Below are positions 32,508 through 39,451 of a stretch of DNA of 40,310 nucleotides, piece by piece. The notes beneath the pieces were generated by a model. It was given only the letters and a program-made list of their open reading frames with translations. It did not search any database and was not told the DNA's origin. A program made the position numbers and the translations under genes. Positions within the stretch are counted from its first letter, which is position 1, and the number at the start of each line of letters is the position of its first letter. Source of the DNA: Lachnospiraceae bacterium (GTDB lineage: Bacteria > Bacillota > Clostridia > Lachnospirales > Lachnospiraceae); NCBI GenBank assembly GCA_017449745.1, contig JAFTFD010000328.1, positions 1-40,310 of the forward strand. Reading direction: 5' to 3'.

Positions 32508-34688
32508 TTACATTGCTTCCATAAGGTCCGCTTCCAGGACATCCGCGAGGAGCTGACCCTTGAGCAGTCCGTTGCGGATTGGCTCCTTCCTTGCACGCAG
32601 CTGACCATATTCTTCGAGCCTTGCTTCCTTCGAGGCCTGTGCCAGTGCCTTGTCTTCCCTGTTCATCTTCCGGAGCACGTTTTTCTGCCACTCCCGGAGG
32701 AAAGGCGTGAAGGCCTTGATATCTGAATCCCTCTGTGTGTTTCCTACGGTCCTCTTCTGTCTGATTGTCCCGCCTGGCTCAATCTCCAACGTGTACCACG
32801 GGGCTTCCGGCCTCTCGGCCTTTCTGAGGAAGACCAGATAAGACGTCCTGTTCTGGATCCTCTCGAAGTATATGTCTGTCCTGTCGATGCAGTGGCCAAG
32901 CGTTGAGCCTTCTACAATGATGTCTTCAATGTTTTCCGGTACGATGATCAGATACTCATCATTTCCGAAGTTGTACTTATCCGCGATCAGCTGGAGGTTC
33001 GGCTCTGCATCCGGGAATTTCTCCCTGACCTCTGCCGCACGCTTTCCTGCGTCTTCTCTTTTGAGCAGTGCCAGACACTCATCGTGTGCCAGGTTCACGT
33101 CCTTCGGCTTATAAACTATCTCGGCGTCCGTCTGCTTATTAAGGCGCCGGCACATGTCCCTATAGTCGAGCCATGTACTCAGGACTGTCGACGCGGCGTA
33201 TCCGGTCTTCTCCATCTGCTTTTTCAGATAGTTGGCCATTCTGTTCGGTGATCCTATCGCCTTGAGCATCTTTGCCGTGGTATTTTCCCACGGACTGATC
33301 CTGTTTACGGTCAGGAATTCCAGTGATTCCTGTGAGATCCTCCTCCCCGTCTTTTTCTCCACTCTCAGCCACTCCAGTGTTGCTCGGCCGCCGTTGAGCT
33401 GCTTGAGTCTGTTCACACCTGCCGCGTCAAGCATCAGGCACTCCTGCAGGTTCCGGCCGGAAGTCCTGACCACTGATTCGCCGCTGTATCCCCAGCTGTT
33501 ATTCACGATGTCCTGCACGAGCCTGTAGAGTCCTGCCTTGATCAGGTACTCGATCCACGTCATAGACGGGTAATTCACGATGAAGTAGTCCACGTTTACC
33601 GGTATTTTCTTCCTGGCGAGTATGTCGATCCCGCTGTGTTCCATGCCTGCTGCCGGCAGGACCTCGCCGAGGTTGTTCGGGTACAGGTACGACATCTTCC
33701 ATCTCCTGTTCATCGGGTTCGTATCCCGGAAGAACTGGTGCTCCGGTGTCCCGTCCGCAAACTCTCCGTAATACACATTTCCCCAGTGCTCTCCCTTTGG
33801 GACGACGGCCCTTATGTGCTCGTATATCCGCAGCTCTTTTCGGCCTTCCAGCGGCCTGCATTCTACCGTCATCTGGCGCTCGACATATACGTCATGCTCC
33901 GGGAATAGCCCTTTCAGCGGGTCCTTCCTGTCCCTTGGCATTGTCGCCGTCTGAAGGAGCACAACAGCAGCTGTCTGTGCTTTATACTTCCTGTTACGGC
34001 TCCTCACCTTCACGGCCCTGCCGCATCTCGGGCAGACCGTCTCTTCTCCGACTCTGGCCAACGAGCTCCGCTTCCCTGTCTTTCCGCAGGCTGTGCAAAT
34101 GTATTCCGTCTTTCCTCCCTGTTTCCTGACATAGAGGAAATCTTCCGGGAAGATCTCTTTTTTCAGCCAGTCTTCAAAATCGTCCGGCAGCGCCGGCACC
34201 CTGTCCATAAGCTCGTTTATCCTGTTTCTGTGTCTCGTCACGGCCATTTCCCTCTTTGCGTCCCTGCATTCTGTCTCCCATTGGCTGATTTTCCACTCTG
34301 TGTCACCAACCCATCTGCTGTGCTGTCCCCAAAGGTACTGTTCCACAGTATTCGACGATTCCCAGTCGAATTCCGGCTTGCTCTGGATCCTGTACAGCCT
34401 GTAATTTCCCCAGCTGTATCCTTCGAAATCTCCCCGGCTCAGTTCGAAGTTAACTGCGCTGCCAAGCCCCATCTGGTTCCATCCGCTATGCTGGCCATAA
34501 CACAGCCACCTGTTAGCCGGACGGTCGGCGAAATACCTGAGGATCACCTTTCCCGATTCCGACACATCGATGTGAAGGATCCTGTTGTCTCCGATCTCCG
34601 CGATCTCCGCCCTTGCAATAATTACGGCCCGCTCCTCATCCTGGCCGCCGATCAGCTCCGGGAGCGCCCTTAGTTCGTTCTTTCTCAG
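32508..34688 (-). CDS. PcfJ-like protein, probable CTG start
   Basis: 726 residues if it starts at CTG 34688, which overlaps the previous stop as CTGA with GGAGGG nine bases upstream. A GTG at 34565 gives 685 residues but drops RKNELRALPEL, which is in frame, coding-like and resembles the N-terminus of PcfJ-like proteins. Zinc ribbon with CTAC and CPRC at about 198-222; PcfJ core with GSTLGHCID at 594-602. PcfJ was named from conjugative plasmid pCF10 and is common in phages; function not established. Paired here with a PcfK-like gene. Confidence 0.85.
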   Translation of the reverse strand: MRKNELRALPELIGGQDEERAVIIARAEIAEIGDNRILHIDVSESGKVILRYFADRPANRWLCYGQHSGWNQMGLGSAVNFELSRGDFEGYSWGNYRLYRIQSKPEFDWESSNTVEQYLWGQHSRWVGDTEWKISQWETECRDAKREMAVTRHRNRINELMDRVPALPDDFEDWLKKEIFPEDFLYVRKQGGKTEYICTACGKTGKRSSLARVGEETVCPRCGRAVKVRSRNRKYKAQTAAVVLLQTATMPRDRKDPLKGLFPEHDVYVERQMTVECRPLEGRKELRIYEHIRAVVPKGEHWGNVYYGEFADGTPEHQFFRDTNPMNRRWKMSYLYPNNLGEVLPAAGMEHSGIDILARKKIPVNVDYFIVNYPSMTWIEYLIKAGLYRLVQDIVNNSWGYSGESVVRTSGRNLQECLMLDAAGVNRLKQLNGGRATLEWLRVEKKTGRRISQESLEFLTVNRISPWENTTAKMLKAIGSPNRMANYLKKQMEKTGYAASTVLSTWLDYRDMCRRLNKQTDAEIVYKPKDVNLAHDECLALLKREDAGKRAAEVREKFPDAEPNLQLIADKYNFGNDEYLIIVPENIEDIIVEGSTLGHCIDRTDIYFERIQNRTSYLVFLRKAERPEAPWYTLEIEPGGTIRQKRTVGNTQRDSDIKAFTPFLREWQKNVLRKMNREDKALAQASKEARLEEYGQLRARKEPIRNGLLKGQLLADVLEADLMEAM

Positions 34689-35248
34689 CCTTCTCGTCCC
34701 TCCACGGCATACCAGAGGTGTGGTTTCGTACTTATCCCGTCCACGTAGAACAGGCCCGCTGCCTCGATCTCTTTCCCGTTCTCAGGGTTTTCTTTGAGCA
34801 GACCAATGTACTGTCCTATCCTCGACGCCTTTGCTGTAGGATAATAGTTCCTTACGATGACGAACTTATCCGAGTCCGTCATCTCTGTGGCGTCAGTCTT
34901 TACTCTCTGATTCATTTTCAGCGCCGGGTGCTCGTAGATGTACGAGATTGCGTGCGACAGGAACTCGGGCAGGGTGAGGCGCCTGACCAGCTTGATCTTT
35001 GTCGCTGAGATCTTTGTATCGGTGCCGTCCTCGTCGATATCTCCGTCAATCGCCACGATCCAATACTGGTGATTATCCCAAGAGCCGTAGTAGTTCATGC
35101 AGTCCAGCGGATTACTCGCACAGTGGAAGCCGTTTTTCACGCAGTTTGCTTCTTTTTCTTCGTACCAAATCCCGGGCTCATATTGGAATACTCCTTTTCC
35201 CATCGTACAGGTCAGGTCCGCATTGAACGCCTTATATGCCAGTCTCAT
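34685..35248 (-). CDS. DUF7666-like phage protein
   Basis: 187 residues from ATG at 35248 (GGAGG upstream, TGATG coupling). MRLAYKAFNADLTCTMGKGV, then YEPGIWYEEKEANCVKNGFH and CASNPLDCMNYY: pattern of a domain often found in phage and plasmid proteins of 'Fxx...GFH' type (pentapeptide-like/DUF7666). Between PcfK- and PcfJ-like genes, with overlap at both ends, so one functional unit is likely. Confidence 0.75.
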   Translation of the reverse strand: MRLAYKAFNADLTCTMGKGVFQYEPGIWYEEKEANCVKNGFHCASNPLDCMNYYGSWDNHQYWIVAIDGDIDEDGTDTKISATKIKLVRRLTLPEFLSHAISYIYEHPALKMNQRVKTDATEMTDSDKFVIVRNYYPTAKASRIGQYIGLLKENPENGKEIEAAGLFYVDGISTKPHLWYAVEGREG

Positions 35249-35790
35249 CACTTACCTCCCATGTAGTATTCCCGGATGATCTGCCTTGTCCTCGCGGATC
35301 CGGGAGCACCTGTTTTTGTGTAGCGGATCCACCGCTGTTCGATCCCCGCTGCCTTCAGTTCCTTCTCGCGTCCCTTGCCGGCTTTCTCCATTGCTTTGAT
35401 GATGTTGTCCGACAATGGCTGCGCGTGGATCAGTGACCATATGGCGATCTCGGCAATGCATCCTTCGAGGCTCTTGCCTCTTCTGCGGACCTGTCTGCAG
35501 AAGATGTCGTCTTCCATGCACTGGGCCTTGATATAGTCGGCCCAGTCTGCGAGGATCTCGATCGGCTTCATCTCGTCAATTTCCATGTCAATCTTTCCCA
35601 TCGCTGCCGTCTGGTCATCACAGAGCTGCTCTGTCTCCCCTTCGATATACATCTCCGTAAAATCATCCGGGATCCCATTCTCACAGGCCATATTCCTCAA
35701 GCCGTCCAAGTCTCCCGCATTGAATAACTCCTCTGCTTTCCGGTTAATCTCTGCGGCAGAATAAAATTCTCCAAATTTTTCGTACAGCAC
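35248..35790 (-). CDS. PcfK-like protein, AcrIIA9-family candidate
   Basis: 180 residues from GTG at 35790 with AAGGAGG six bases upstream. N-terminus LYEKFGEFYSAAEINRKAEE and C-terminus with KSLEGCIAEIAIWSL and ARTRQIIREYYMGGK match the PcfK-like family. Some members of this family (AcrIIA9) have been reported to inhibit Cas9. Members are common beside PcfJ, as here. Which role applies is not readable from sequence: family call strong, anti-CRISPR activity only possible. Confidence 0.85.
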   Translation of the reverse strand: MLYEKFGEFYSAAEINRKAEELFNAGDLDGLRNMACENGIPDDFTEMYIEGETEQLCDDQTAAMGKIDMEIDEMKPIEILADWADYIKAQCMEDDIFCRQVRRRGKSLEGCIAEIAIWSLIHAQPLSDNIIKAMEKAGKGREKELKAAGIEQRWIRYTKTGAPGSARTRQIIREYYMGGK

Positions 35791-35791
35791 G

Positions 35792-36271
35792 TTAGACCTC
35801 CTTTATTTGCTTTTCTATTTCCTGAATGATCCTGTTTTTGTTATGGTCATCCTTTTCAAGTGTCTCGAATCTAAATTTTCCGCCCGCCTGTTCAAAGACG
35901 CGGAGCTTGTTATAGAGCCGCTGCCAGTCATCCTTGTTCTTGACCGCCGTGCCCCTCTTTGTCTTCCAGCCGTTTTCCTGCCACAGCTCCAGCTGACTTT
36001 TCATTGACTTATCCGTCTGTTCGAAGCGGATCAGGTTTCCCACTATCCAGCCGTTTTCTATGTGCATTGTGATGTCGGCCGGGCGTGTAAAGCAGTCAAG
36101 GGCCCGGATGATCATTATGATCGTCGCTTTGTAACACGTGGCATCAATCGACTCTGCGCCGCAGCGCTCGCCGCGCCGGCCATATCCCTCCGCCTGGATC
36201 AGGTACCCCATCCACCTTTCTTCCGCTTTTGGCTGCCGGTTACTCCCAGCGATGTAAATGTCTACTTTCAC
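35792..36271 (-). CDS. RNase H-like protein
   Basis: 159 residues from GTG at 36271. MKVDIYIAGSNRQPKAEERW is the first strand with Asp4; GAESIDATCYKATIIMIIRA with the helix; ITMHIENGWIVGNLIRF near the third strand; KDDWQRLYNKLRVFEQAGG at the end. This is the layout of phage RNase HI-like proteins (MKVDIYIA... RPxxI...), though the acidic active-site set looks incomplete. May remove RNA during DNA copying. Overlaps rep by 32 bases. Confidence 0.75.
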   Translation of the reverse strand: MKVDIYIAGSNRQPKAEERWMGYLIQAEGYGRRGERCGAESIDATCYKATIIMIIRALDCFTRPADITMHIENGWIVGNLIRFEQTDKSMKSQLELWQENGWKTKRGTAVKNKDDWQRLYNKLRVFEQAGGKFRFETLEKDDHNKNRIIQEIEKQIKEV

Positions 36272-37058
36272 TTTTCTTTTTCCTCCTGCCCGCTGCCGGC
36301 GGCCGCCATGATCGATCCCTCGGCGGCAGTGGCTTTAGTCTGGCCAGCTTGAATGTCCTGTATTTGTACCCGTCCATGTTGGTACCCTCGAAGTAGCTCT
36401 CTTTGATCAGGTACCAGCCCTTCGGTATCCTCGGCGCGTCCTTCAGCTTCCACCCGCTGATCGGCTTCTCCTCCGCTTTCGGGATGATCAGGTTCTTCGA
36501 GTGCGTCAGCTTTGCCTCGACCACCTTGTGCTCGCCTTCTGACGTGCTGTCCGGAGTCTTGGCCATGTAAGAGCCGAGATCCTTTCCCGTGCGCGTGATG
36601 TCTCTGATCAGCTGATCGTATACGCCGCCATGCTGCCAAAGCTCTTTGATGATGTCCGAACCACCGAAGATCGCATTGCAGATAAAGTGGATATGCCATG
36701 CCCCTCGAGGAGTGCATTCAATGTTTGCGATCCAAAAGAGGTCAAAGTACCGTTTGCGGTACTCCCGTCTGAGGAGCTGATAGAAATCTTTAAATATCCT
36801 CTGTGCCTCTTTCATGTCCGCAGGCCTTTGCGCGGGCGCAAATGTTAGAGTCCTTACATAGTCGCCCTCGACAAAGTTCGCGCCTATGATCCTGGCTACC
36901 TTCTCCTCCTTCCGACGCTGGTTCTGCTTTTTGACTGCCTCCGGAGTAGGCTTTGTCTTCTGATGCCTGGGCTGCCCGGGCGCTCCGTATCGGGCGGTAT
37001 GATATTGCTTAACTTCTATTTGGTTTCCATACCTATATTTCTTTTGCATGTAGCTCAT
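36240..37058 (-). CDS. HUH-type replication initiator (rolling-circle-like Rep)
   Basis: 272 residues. Motif 1 RTLTFA at 69-74; HUH motif WHIHFI at 121-126; candidate catalytic tyrosine Tyr164 in SYMAK with following Lys. Basic N- and C-termini (KKQNQRRKEEKVARI; GRRKKKSESRH). HUH Rep enzymes nick an origin strand and stay bound through a 5' phosphotyrosine. In the absence of other replication genes it is the likely initiator of this phage. Contains a near copy of the 14-bp palindrome. ATG at 37058, spacing to GGGAGAG 12 bases, so initiation may be weak or regulated; a second ATG three codons on is possible. Confidence 0.85.
   Translation of the reverse strand: MSYMQKKYRYGNQIEVKQYHTARYGAPGQPRHQKTKPTPEAVKKQNQRRKEEKVARIIGANFVEGDYVRTLTFAPAQRPADMKEAQRIFKDFYQLLRREYRKRYFDLFWIANIECTPRGAWHIHFICNAIFGGSDIIKELWQHGGVYDQLIRDITRTGKDLGSYMAKTPDSTSEGEHKVVEAKLTHSKNLIIPKAEEKPISGWKLKDAPRIPKGWYLIKESYFEGTNMDGYKYRTFKLARLKPLPPRDRSWRPPAAGRRKKKSESRHLHRWE
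36827..36842. repeat. Degenerate palindrome, copy 4
   Basis: TTTGCGC, two-base spacer GG, GCGCAAA, inside rep, again coding for Ala-Pro-Ala-Gln. Related to the three perfect copies. Confidence 0.6.
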
Positions 37059-37199
37059 CTGGCCCGTATCTCTCCCAGGTTTAATATTCTTATGGACTTG
37101 AAAACGGGCGGATTTGCCCGTTTCCCCTCGACAATTTCCGCCCGCTGTGCTACACTTTTCTTTGGTTAATGTGCTCGGAAACGGGCTGGCCGGCTGCTA
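37059..37199 (-). promoter_or_regulatory. rep leader with mutually exclusive hairpins
   Basis: On the minus-strand mRNA three 8-base elements occur in order: GCCCGTTT (37186-37179), AAACGGGC (37123-37116), GCCCGTTT (37109-37102). The middle one can pair with either neighbour. Pairing with the third forms a tight 8-bp hairpin with six-base loop followed by TTTTC-like bases just upstream of rep; pairing with the first would prevent it. AT-rich TTTAATATT at about 37080-37088 lies between hairpin and rep. It looks like an attenuator and/or origin. Confidence 0.5.
37128..37156 (+). promoter_or_regulatory. Candidate plus-strand promoter antisense to rep leader
   Basis: TCGACA at 37128-37133, 17-bp spacer, TACACT at 37151-37156. 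Directed against the rep transcript and followed by a strong plus-strand terminator 32 bases later. Confidence 0.5.
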
Positions 37200-37215
37200 T
37201 CAGCCGGCCTTTTTT
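37164..37215 (+). ncRNA. Candidate countertranscript RNA controlling rep
   Basis: About 52 nt from a likely start near 37164 to the T-run at 37210-37215. It includes AAACGGGC at 37179-37186, complementary to the first arm of the rep leader, and ends in a nine-base-pair terminator hairpin. No ORF of note. Form and place match countertranscript RNAs that cause rep attenuation in rolling-circle plasmids (pT181 type); inferred from sequence only. Confidence 0.5.
37188..37215 (+). terminator. Strong plus-strand terminator
   Basis: GGCCGGCTG (37188-37196), loop CTAT, CAGCCGGCC (37201-37209), then six T. It is oriented against the surrounding minus-strand genes and overlaps the stop codon of the 78-residue gene, so it must end a plus-strand RNA. 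Confidence 0.85.
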
Positions 37216-37436
37216 ATTGTCCGCGTTATCATCGCCTCGGCGTTCGCGATCGCCACCTGCAGCTCAGCATCCGTTCTTCCAAATTCGCTGATCAGCCGAT
37301 GCTTGCGGTTGTTCATGCTCCCGTAGTAGAGATTGGTCATGTATCCGTCTTTCTGCAGGACCGCTGCCCGGTACGACAGGTAATCCGCGATCATCTTTCT
37401 GATCAAGATTTCTTCTCTTTCTGCTGGCTTTCTCAT
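37200..37436 (-). CDS. Small helical hypothetical protein
   Basis: 78 residues. MRKPAEREEILIRKMIADYL then SMNNRKHRLISEFGRTDAEL: all-helical, basic. ATGA overlap with the previous gene. Not recognised; early-region position suggests a host-takeover or replication accessory role. Confidence 0.7.
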   Translation of the reverse strand: MRKPAEREEILIRKMIADYLSYRAAVLQKDGYMTNLYYGSMNNRKHRLISEFGRTDAELQVAIANAEAMITRTIKKAG

Positions 37437-37684
37437 ACCTGCCCAGCCTCCCCGGCCTTCGCGATCAGCGCCAGACCAATCTTTTTTCGGTCAATCTTTT
37501 CGCCTTTTGCGTTCAATGCCTCGACCGCCGCATTTGTGATTCCGAAAATGATTGTTTCTCTGCTTATGTCTTTCTTTTCATGTGCGAGAGCCATTACTAA
37601 CATCTCAAATGCCACGACTATGTCCGTCATGAGTTCTATGGGCTTTCCAGATGCTTCGCATCTACCACCGTTCACTTTTATCAC
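37433..37684 (-). CDS. Small hypothetical protein
   Basis: 83 residues from GTG at 37684 (AAGGAGG upstream). Begins with MIKVNGGRCEASGKP and has an amphipathic helix IVVAFEMLVMALAHEKKDIS. Not recognised. Coupled to its neighbours by short overlaps or gaps. Confidence 0.7.
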   Translation of the reverse strand: MIKVNGGRCEASGKPIELMTDIVVAFEMLVMALAHEKKDISRETIIFGITNAAVEALNAKGEKIDRKKIGLALIAKAGEAGQV

Positions 37685-37686
37685 TG

Positions 37687-37851
37687 CTAATCCTCCTTAC
37701 TTCCGAGTGCTATCGCACACAAAATGGCGACAATAACGGCCACGATCAACGTGATTGCGCTTTTCGGACTGTCAAAAAAGCTGTCCACGCCGCATCCGCA
37801 GATCACCAGCGCCGCCCAGAATATCGTCCCGATCACTGTTTCCTTATCCAT
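37687..37851 (-). CDS. Small membrane protein with two membrane segments
   Basis: 54 residues. MDKETVIGTIFWAALVICGC then a short loop SFFDSPKSA and a second segment ITLIVAVIVAILCAIALG. AGGAGG before ATG at 37851. Early-expressed small membrane proteins in phages often act in exclusion or lysis timing; no family recognised. Confidence 0.7.
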   Translation of the reverse strand: MDKETVIGTIFWAALVICGCGVDSFFDSPKSAITLIVAVIVAILCAIALGSKED

Positions 37852-38365
37852 ATGTCCTCCTGTGCATTTCGCTGCAGGCCTTGGCCGACCTGCCTATTCG
37901 GTCTGAAATCTCGCCGAAGTTCAACCCAGCGTCTCGTAACTGTTTCATCGTCTCCAGCTCGTCCTTGGTCCATGATGAGATGTGCAGCCTGTGTTCCAGG
38001 CGTCCCTCGTTGACCAGCTTCTCGATCCTCGACGAGATCCCGCCTCGGCTCCTGTCGAACACCTTGCCCATCTCGTCATACATGGCTCCGTCTTTGTACA
38101 TCTGGATCAGCTTTTCCTCTTTTTCCGGTGTCCAGAATCCCGCGTTCTTCCTCGGCTTTCTCTGCCGTGGTTCCTTCGGCTTCCTCTCTTTTACCTTCGG
38201 CTTTTTCCGAGGTGCCGGCATCGGCGCAGGCTTCGGATGATAAACGCTCGGGATCTCAATCACCCTCATTCCCGGAGCGTAGGTTCCCACTACCGGCTTT
38301 TTGTATACTGCTCTCGTCGGAGCCGGCGCATCCGGGAGCACGATATTTTTGATTGATGCTTTCAA
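37844..38365 (-). CDS. SANT/Myb-like DNA-binding protein
   Basis: 173 residues, TTG start at 38365 with GGAGG 12 bases upstream; an internal start is possible. Basic Pro/Lys-rich linker (about 45-74, PRKKPKVKERKPKEPRQRKP) and two Trp-led tri-helix repeats: FWTPEKEEKLIQMYKDG with RSRGGISSRIEKL, and SWTKDELETMKQLRDAG with GRSAKACSEMHRR. This is the pattern of phage SANT/Myb- or GcrA-like HTH proteins. Probable regulator of early genes or replication. Confidence 0.75.
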   Translation of the reverse strand: MKASIKNIVLPDAPAPTRAVYKKPVVGTYAPGMRVIEIPSVYHPKPAPMPAPRKKPKVKERKPKEPRQRKPRKNAGFWTPEKEEKLIQMYKDGAMYDEMGKVFDRSRGGISSRIEKLVNEGRLEHRLHISSWTKDELETMKQLRDAGLNFGEISDRIGRSAKACSEMHRRTYG

Positions 38366-38465
38366 TTTGTCTTCTGACCTCCTCCCTCGACCTGTATTCC
38401 GTACATTGCCCCCTCTGCTCCCAGCATTCCCACTGGTGGAGGCGGAGGCAGTCGTCGCAGATCAC
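38256..38465 (-). CDS. Possible small cysteine-rich protein
   Basis: 69 residues from GTG at 38465, whose first base overlaps the stop of the previous gene (GTGA). N-terminal part (ICDDCLRLHQWECWEQRGQC) has Cys pairs like the other zinc mini-proteins of the phage. The last 110 bases lie inside the SANT-like gene in another frame, and the ribosome site is poor, so it may be shorter or not translated. Confidence 0.5.
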   Translation of the reverse strand: MICDDCLRLHQWECWEQRGQCTEYRSREEVRRQIESINQKYRAPGCAGSDESSIQKAGSGNLRSGNEGD

Positions 38466-38641
38466 GGGAGCTCATTCAGGAGCCTCTGTGCCTGTGCACC
38501 GCTAATCTGATGATTTGCATGGGCTTCCCGTATCTCTTTTTCCAGCCTTGCATGCTCCTCTGCAATTTCGGTCCAAGGCAGCTTCCCCTCGCCCTCCTGC
38601 AAATCTCCGATAAAGGTTTTCAGTTCTTCGTATTTCGTCAT
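38462..38641 (-). CDS. Small acidic helical protein
   Basis: 59 residues, MTKYEELKTFIGDLQEGEGK then TEIAEEHARLEKEIREAHAN. Clear GGAGG six bases before ATG at 38641. Coiled-coil-like. Not recognised. Confidence 0.7.
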   Translation of the reverse strand: MTKYEELKTFIGDLQEGEGKLPWTEIAEEHARLEKEIREAHANHQISGAQAQRLLNELP

Positions 38642-38650
38642 AACATCCTC

Positions 38651-38866
38651 CTACTTAATATCCAGTACCATTTGCCCTATCTGCTCTGCGGTCATATTCC
38701 TGGCTCGGCATGCCCTGCAAAATATCTTCACGTTTTCGGGCAAACCGTATTTTCTCCACCGGCAAAGCGTAGCAGCACTTGTTCCTAATACCGGAGCGAG
38801 TTTTGTGAGATTGATTTCTTTGAAATCTTCCGATCCCAAAAGAATTGATTCGGCTGTTCTCCCCAT
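38651..38866 (-). CDS. HTH DNA-binding protein (excisionase-like size)
   Basis: 71 residues from ATG at 38866 (AAAGGAG upstream). Central HTH TKLAPVLGTSAATLCRWRKY followed by GLPENVKIFCRACRA. Size and single HTH with 'Trp-Arg-Lys-Tyr-Gly-Leu-Pro' wing recall MerR/Xis-like or XRE-like early regulators; a role as excisionase or transcription factor is possible but not shown. Confidence 0.75.
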   Translation of the reverse strand: MGRTAESILLGSEDFKEINLTKLAPVLGTSAATLCRWRKYGLPENVKIFCRACRARNMTAEQIGQMVLDIK

Positions 38867-38880
38867 CTGATTCTCCTTTC

Positions 38881-39138
38881 TCACTCTGCATCGCAGCCCT
38901 CGGGCATCGCTGTAGCTTTTTCCGCTATGCATTTAATTTCATCTACTTTTGACGTTGCCCACCTAAGCTTAGCGGTGAGCGCTTTTACGGTCTCGCGGAG
39001 GTCTGTATTGCTCGACGTTTCCGCCGCTTCGCGCAGCGCGTGCGTAATCTGGTCCAAATCTGGCGCCACAGCACTTCTAATGCTGATCTTTGCCAGAGCT
39101 GTTCCCATCTCTTTGAGCAGTTTTTCTTCCCAGCTCAT
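38881..39138 (-). CDS. Small helical hypothetical protein
   Basis: 85 residues. MSWEEKLLKEMGTALAKISI, then DLRETVKALTAKLRWATSKV: helical throughout. AAAGGAGG before ATG at 39138. Not recognised. Confidence 0.7.
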   Translation of the reverse strand: MSWEEKLLKEMGTALAKISIRSAVAPDLDQITHALREAAETSSNTDLRETVKALTAKLRWATSKVDEIKCIAEKATAMPEGCDAE

Positions 39139-39152
39139 GGTCTCCTCCTTTC

Positions 39153-39347
39153 TTAGTTGTCTTCTTTAATCAAGCTATCCACTGTCGTATCCAGAACTCT
39201 GGCCACCCTTACCACCGCATTCACATTTGGATTGTGCTTATTCCACTTGTATATGCTGTTTCTGGCGAGTCCTGCTTTTTCTTCCAGTTCCGACACGGCA
39301 ATTCTTCTCTTTTCGCACAACTGCTTTATGTTCTCTACCAGTGCCAT
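39153..39347 (-). CDS. XRE-type regulator 2
   Basis: 64 residues from ATG at 39347 (AAAGGAG upstream; longer frame would cross the operator region). HTH SELEEKAGLARNSIYKWNKH, then ARVLDTTVDSLIKEDN as usual for a one-domain XRE repressor. Controlled region upstream contains a 16-bp operator copy and a 32-bp inverted repeat. Likely second early regulator. Confidence 0.85.
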   Translation of the reverse strand: MALVENIKQLCEKRRIAVSELEEKAGLARNSIYKWNKHNPNVNAVVRVARVLDTTVDSLIKEDN

Positions 39348-39375
39348 TCTCACTCCTTTCTGTTGGCAAGTTTTT

Positions 39376-39407
39376 TTTATAGAGGTTGTCAAGACAAGCT
39401 CTATAAA
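39376..39407. repeat. 32-bp inverted repeat upstream of XRE 2
   Basis: TTTATAGAGGTTGTC, AA, GACAAGCTCTATAAA. Differs from the phage operator consensus, so a target of another dimeric protein, perhaps the XRE 2 product itself. Not followed by a T-run on the minus strand. Confidence 0.7.
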
Positions 39408-39433
39408 ATCTGGTACTCGTAGAGTAGCAGTGC

Positions 39434-39449
39434 GTTTAACATGTTAGAC
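39434..39449. promoter_or_regulatory. Operator O5
   Basis: GTTTAACATGTTAGAC, differing from O3 at two bases. Lies between the two XRE genes. Confidence 0.65.
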
Positions 39450-39451
39450 GT

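Larger units (their letters stand above)
39348..39451 (-). promoter_or_regulatory. Regulatory gap between the two XRE genes
   Basis: Holds operator copy O5 at 39434-39449 (GTTTAACATGTTAGAC) and a large inverted repeat with arms 39376-39390 and 39393-39407 (15 bp, 14 matches, two-base centre), plus a small palindrome TACTC/GAGTA at about 39413-39425. Probably a second switch point; no consensus promoter is clear. Confidence 0.6.

Noticed and set aside
31346-32524. Plus-strand frame of nearly 400 codons
   Set aside because: Composition of Phe/Cys/Arg-rich low complexity results from the Glu/Pro-rich linker on the other strand.
37099-37123. Hairpin as a plain terminator for plus-strand RNA
   Set aside because: On the plus strand it is followed by CCCC and there is no plus-strand transcript unit before it; it makes more sense in the rep leader.
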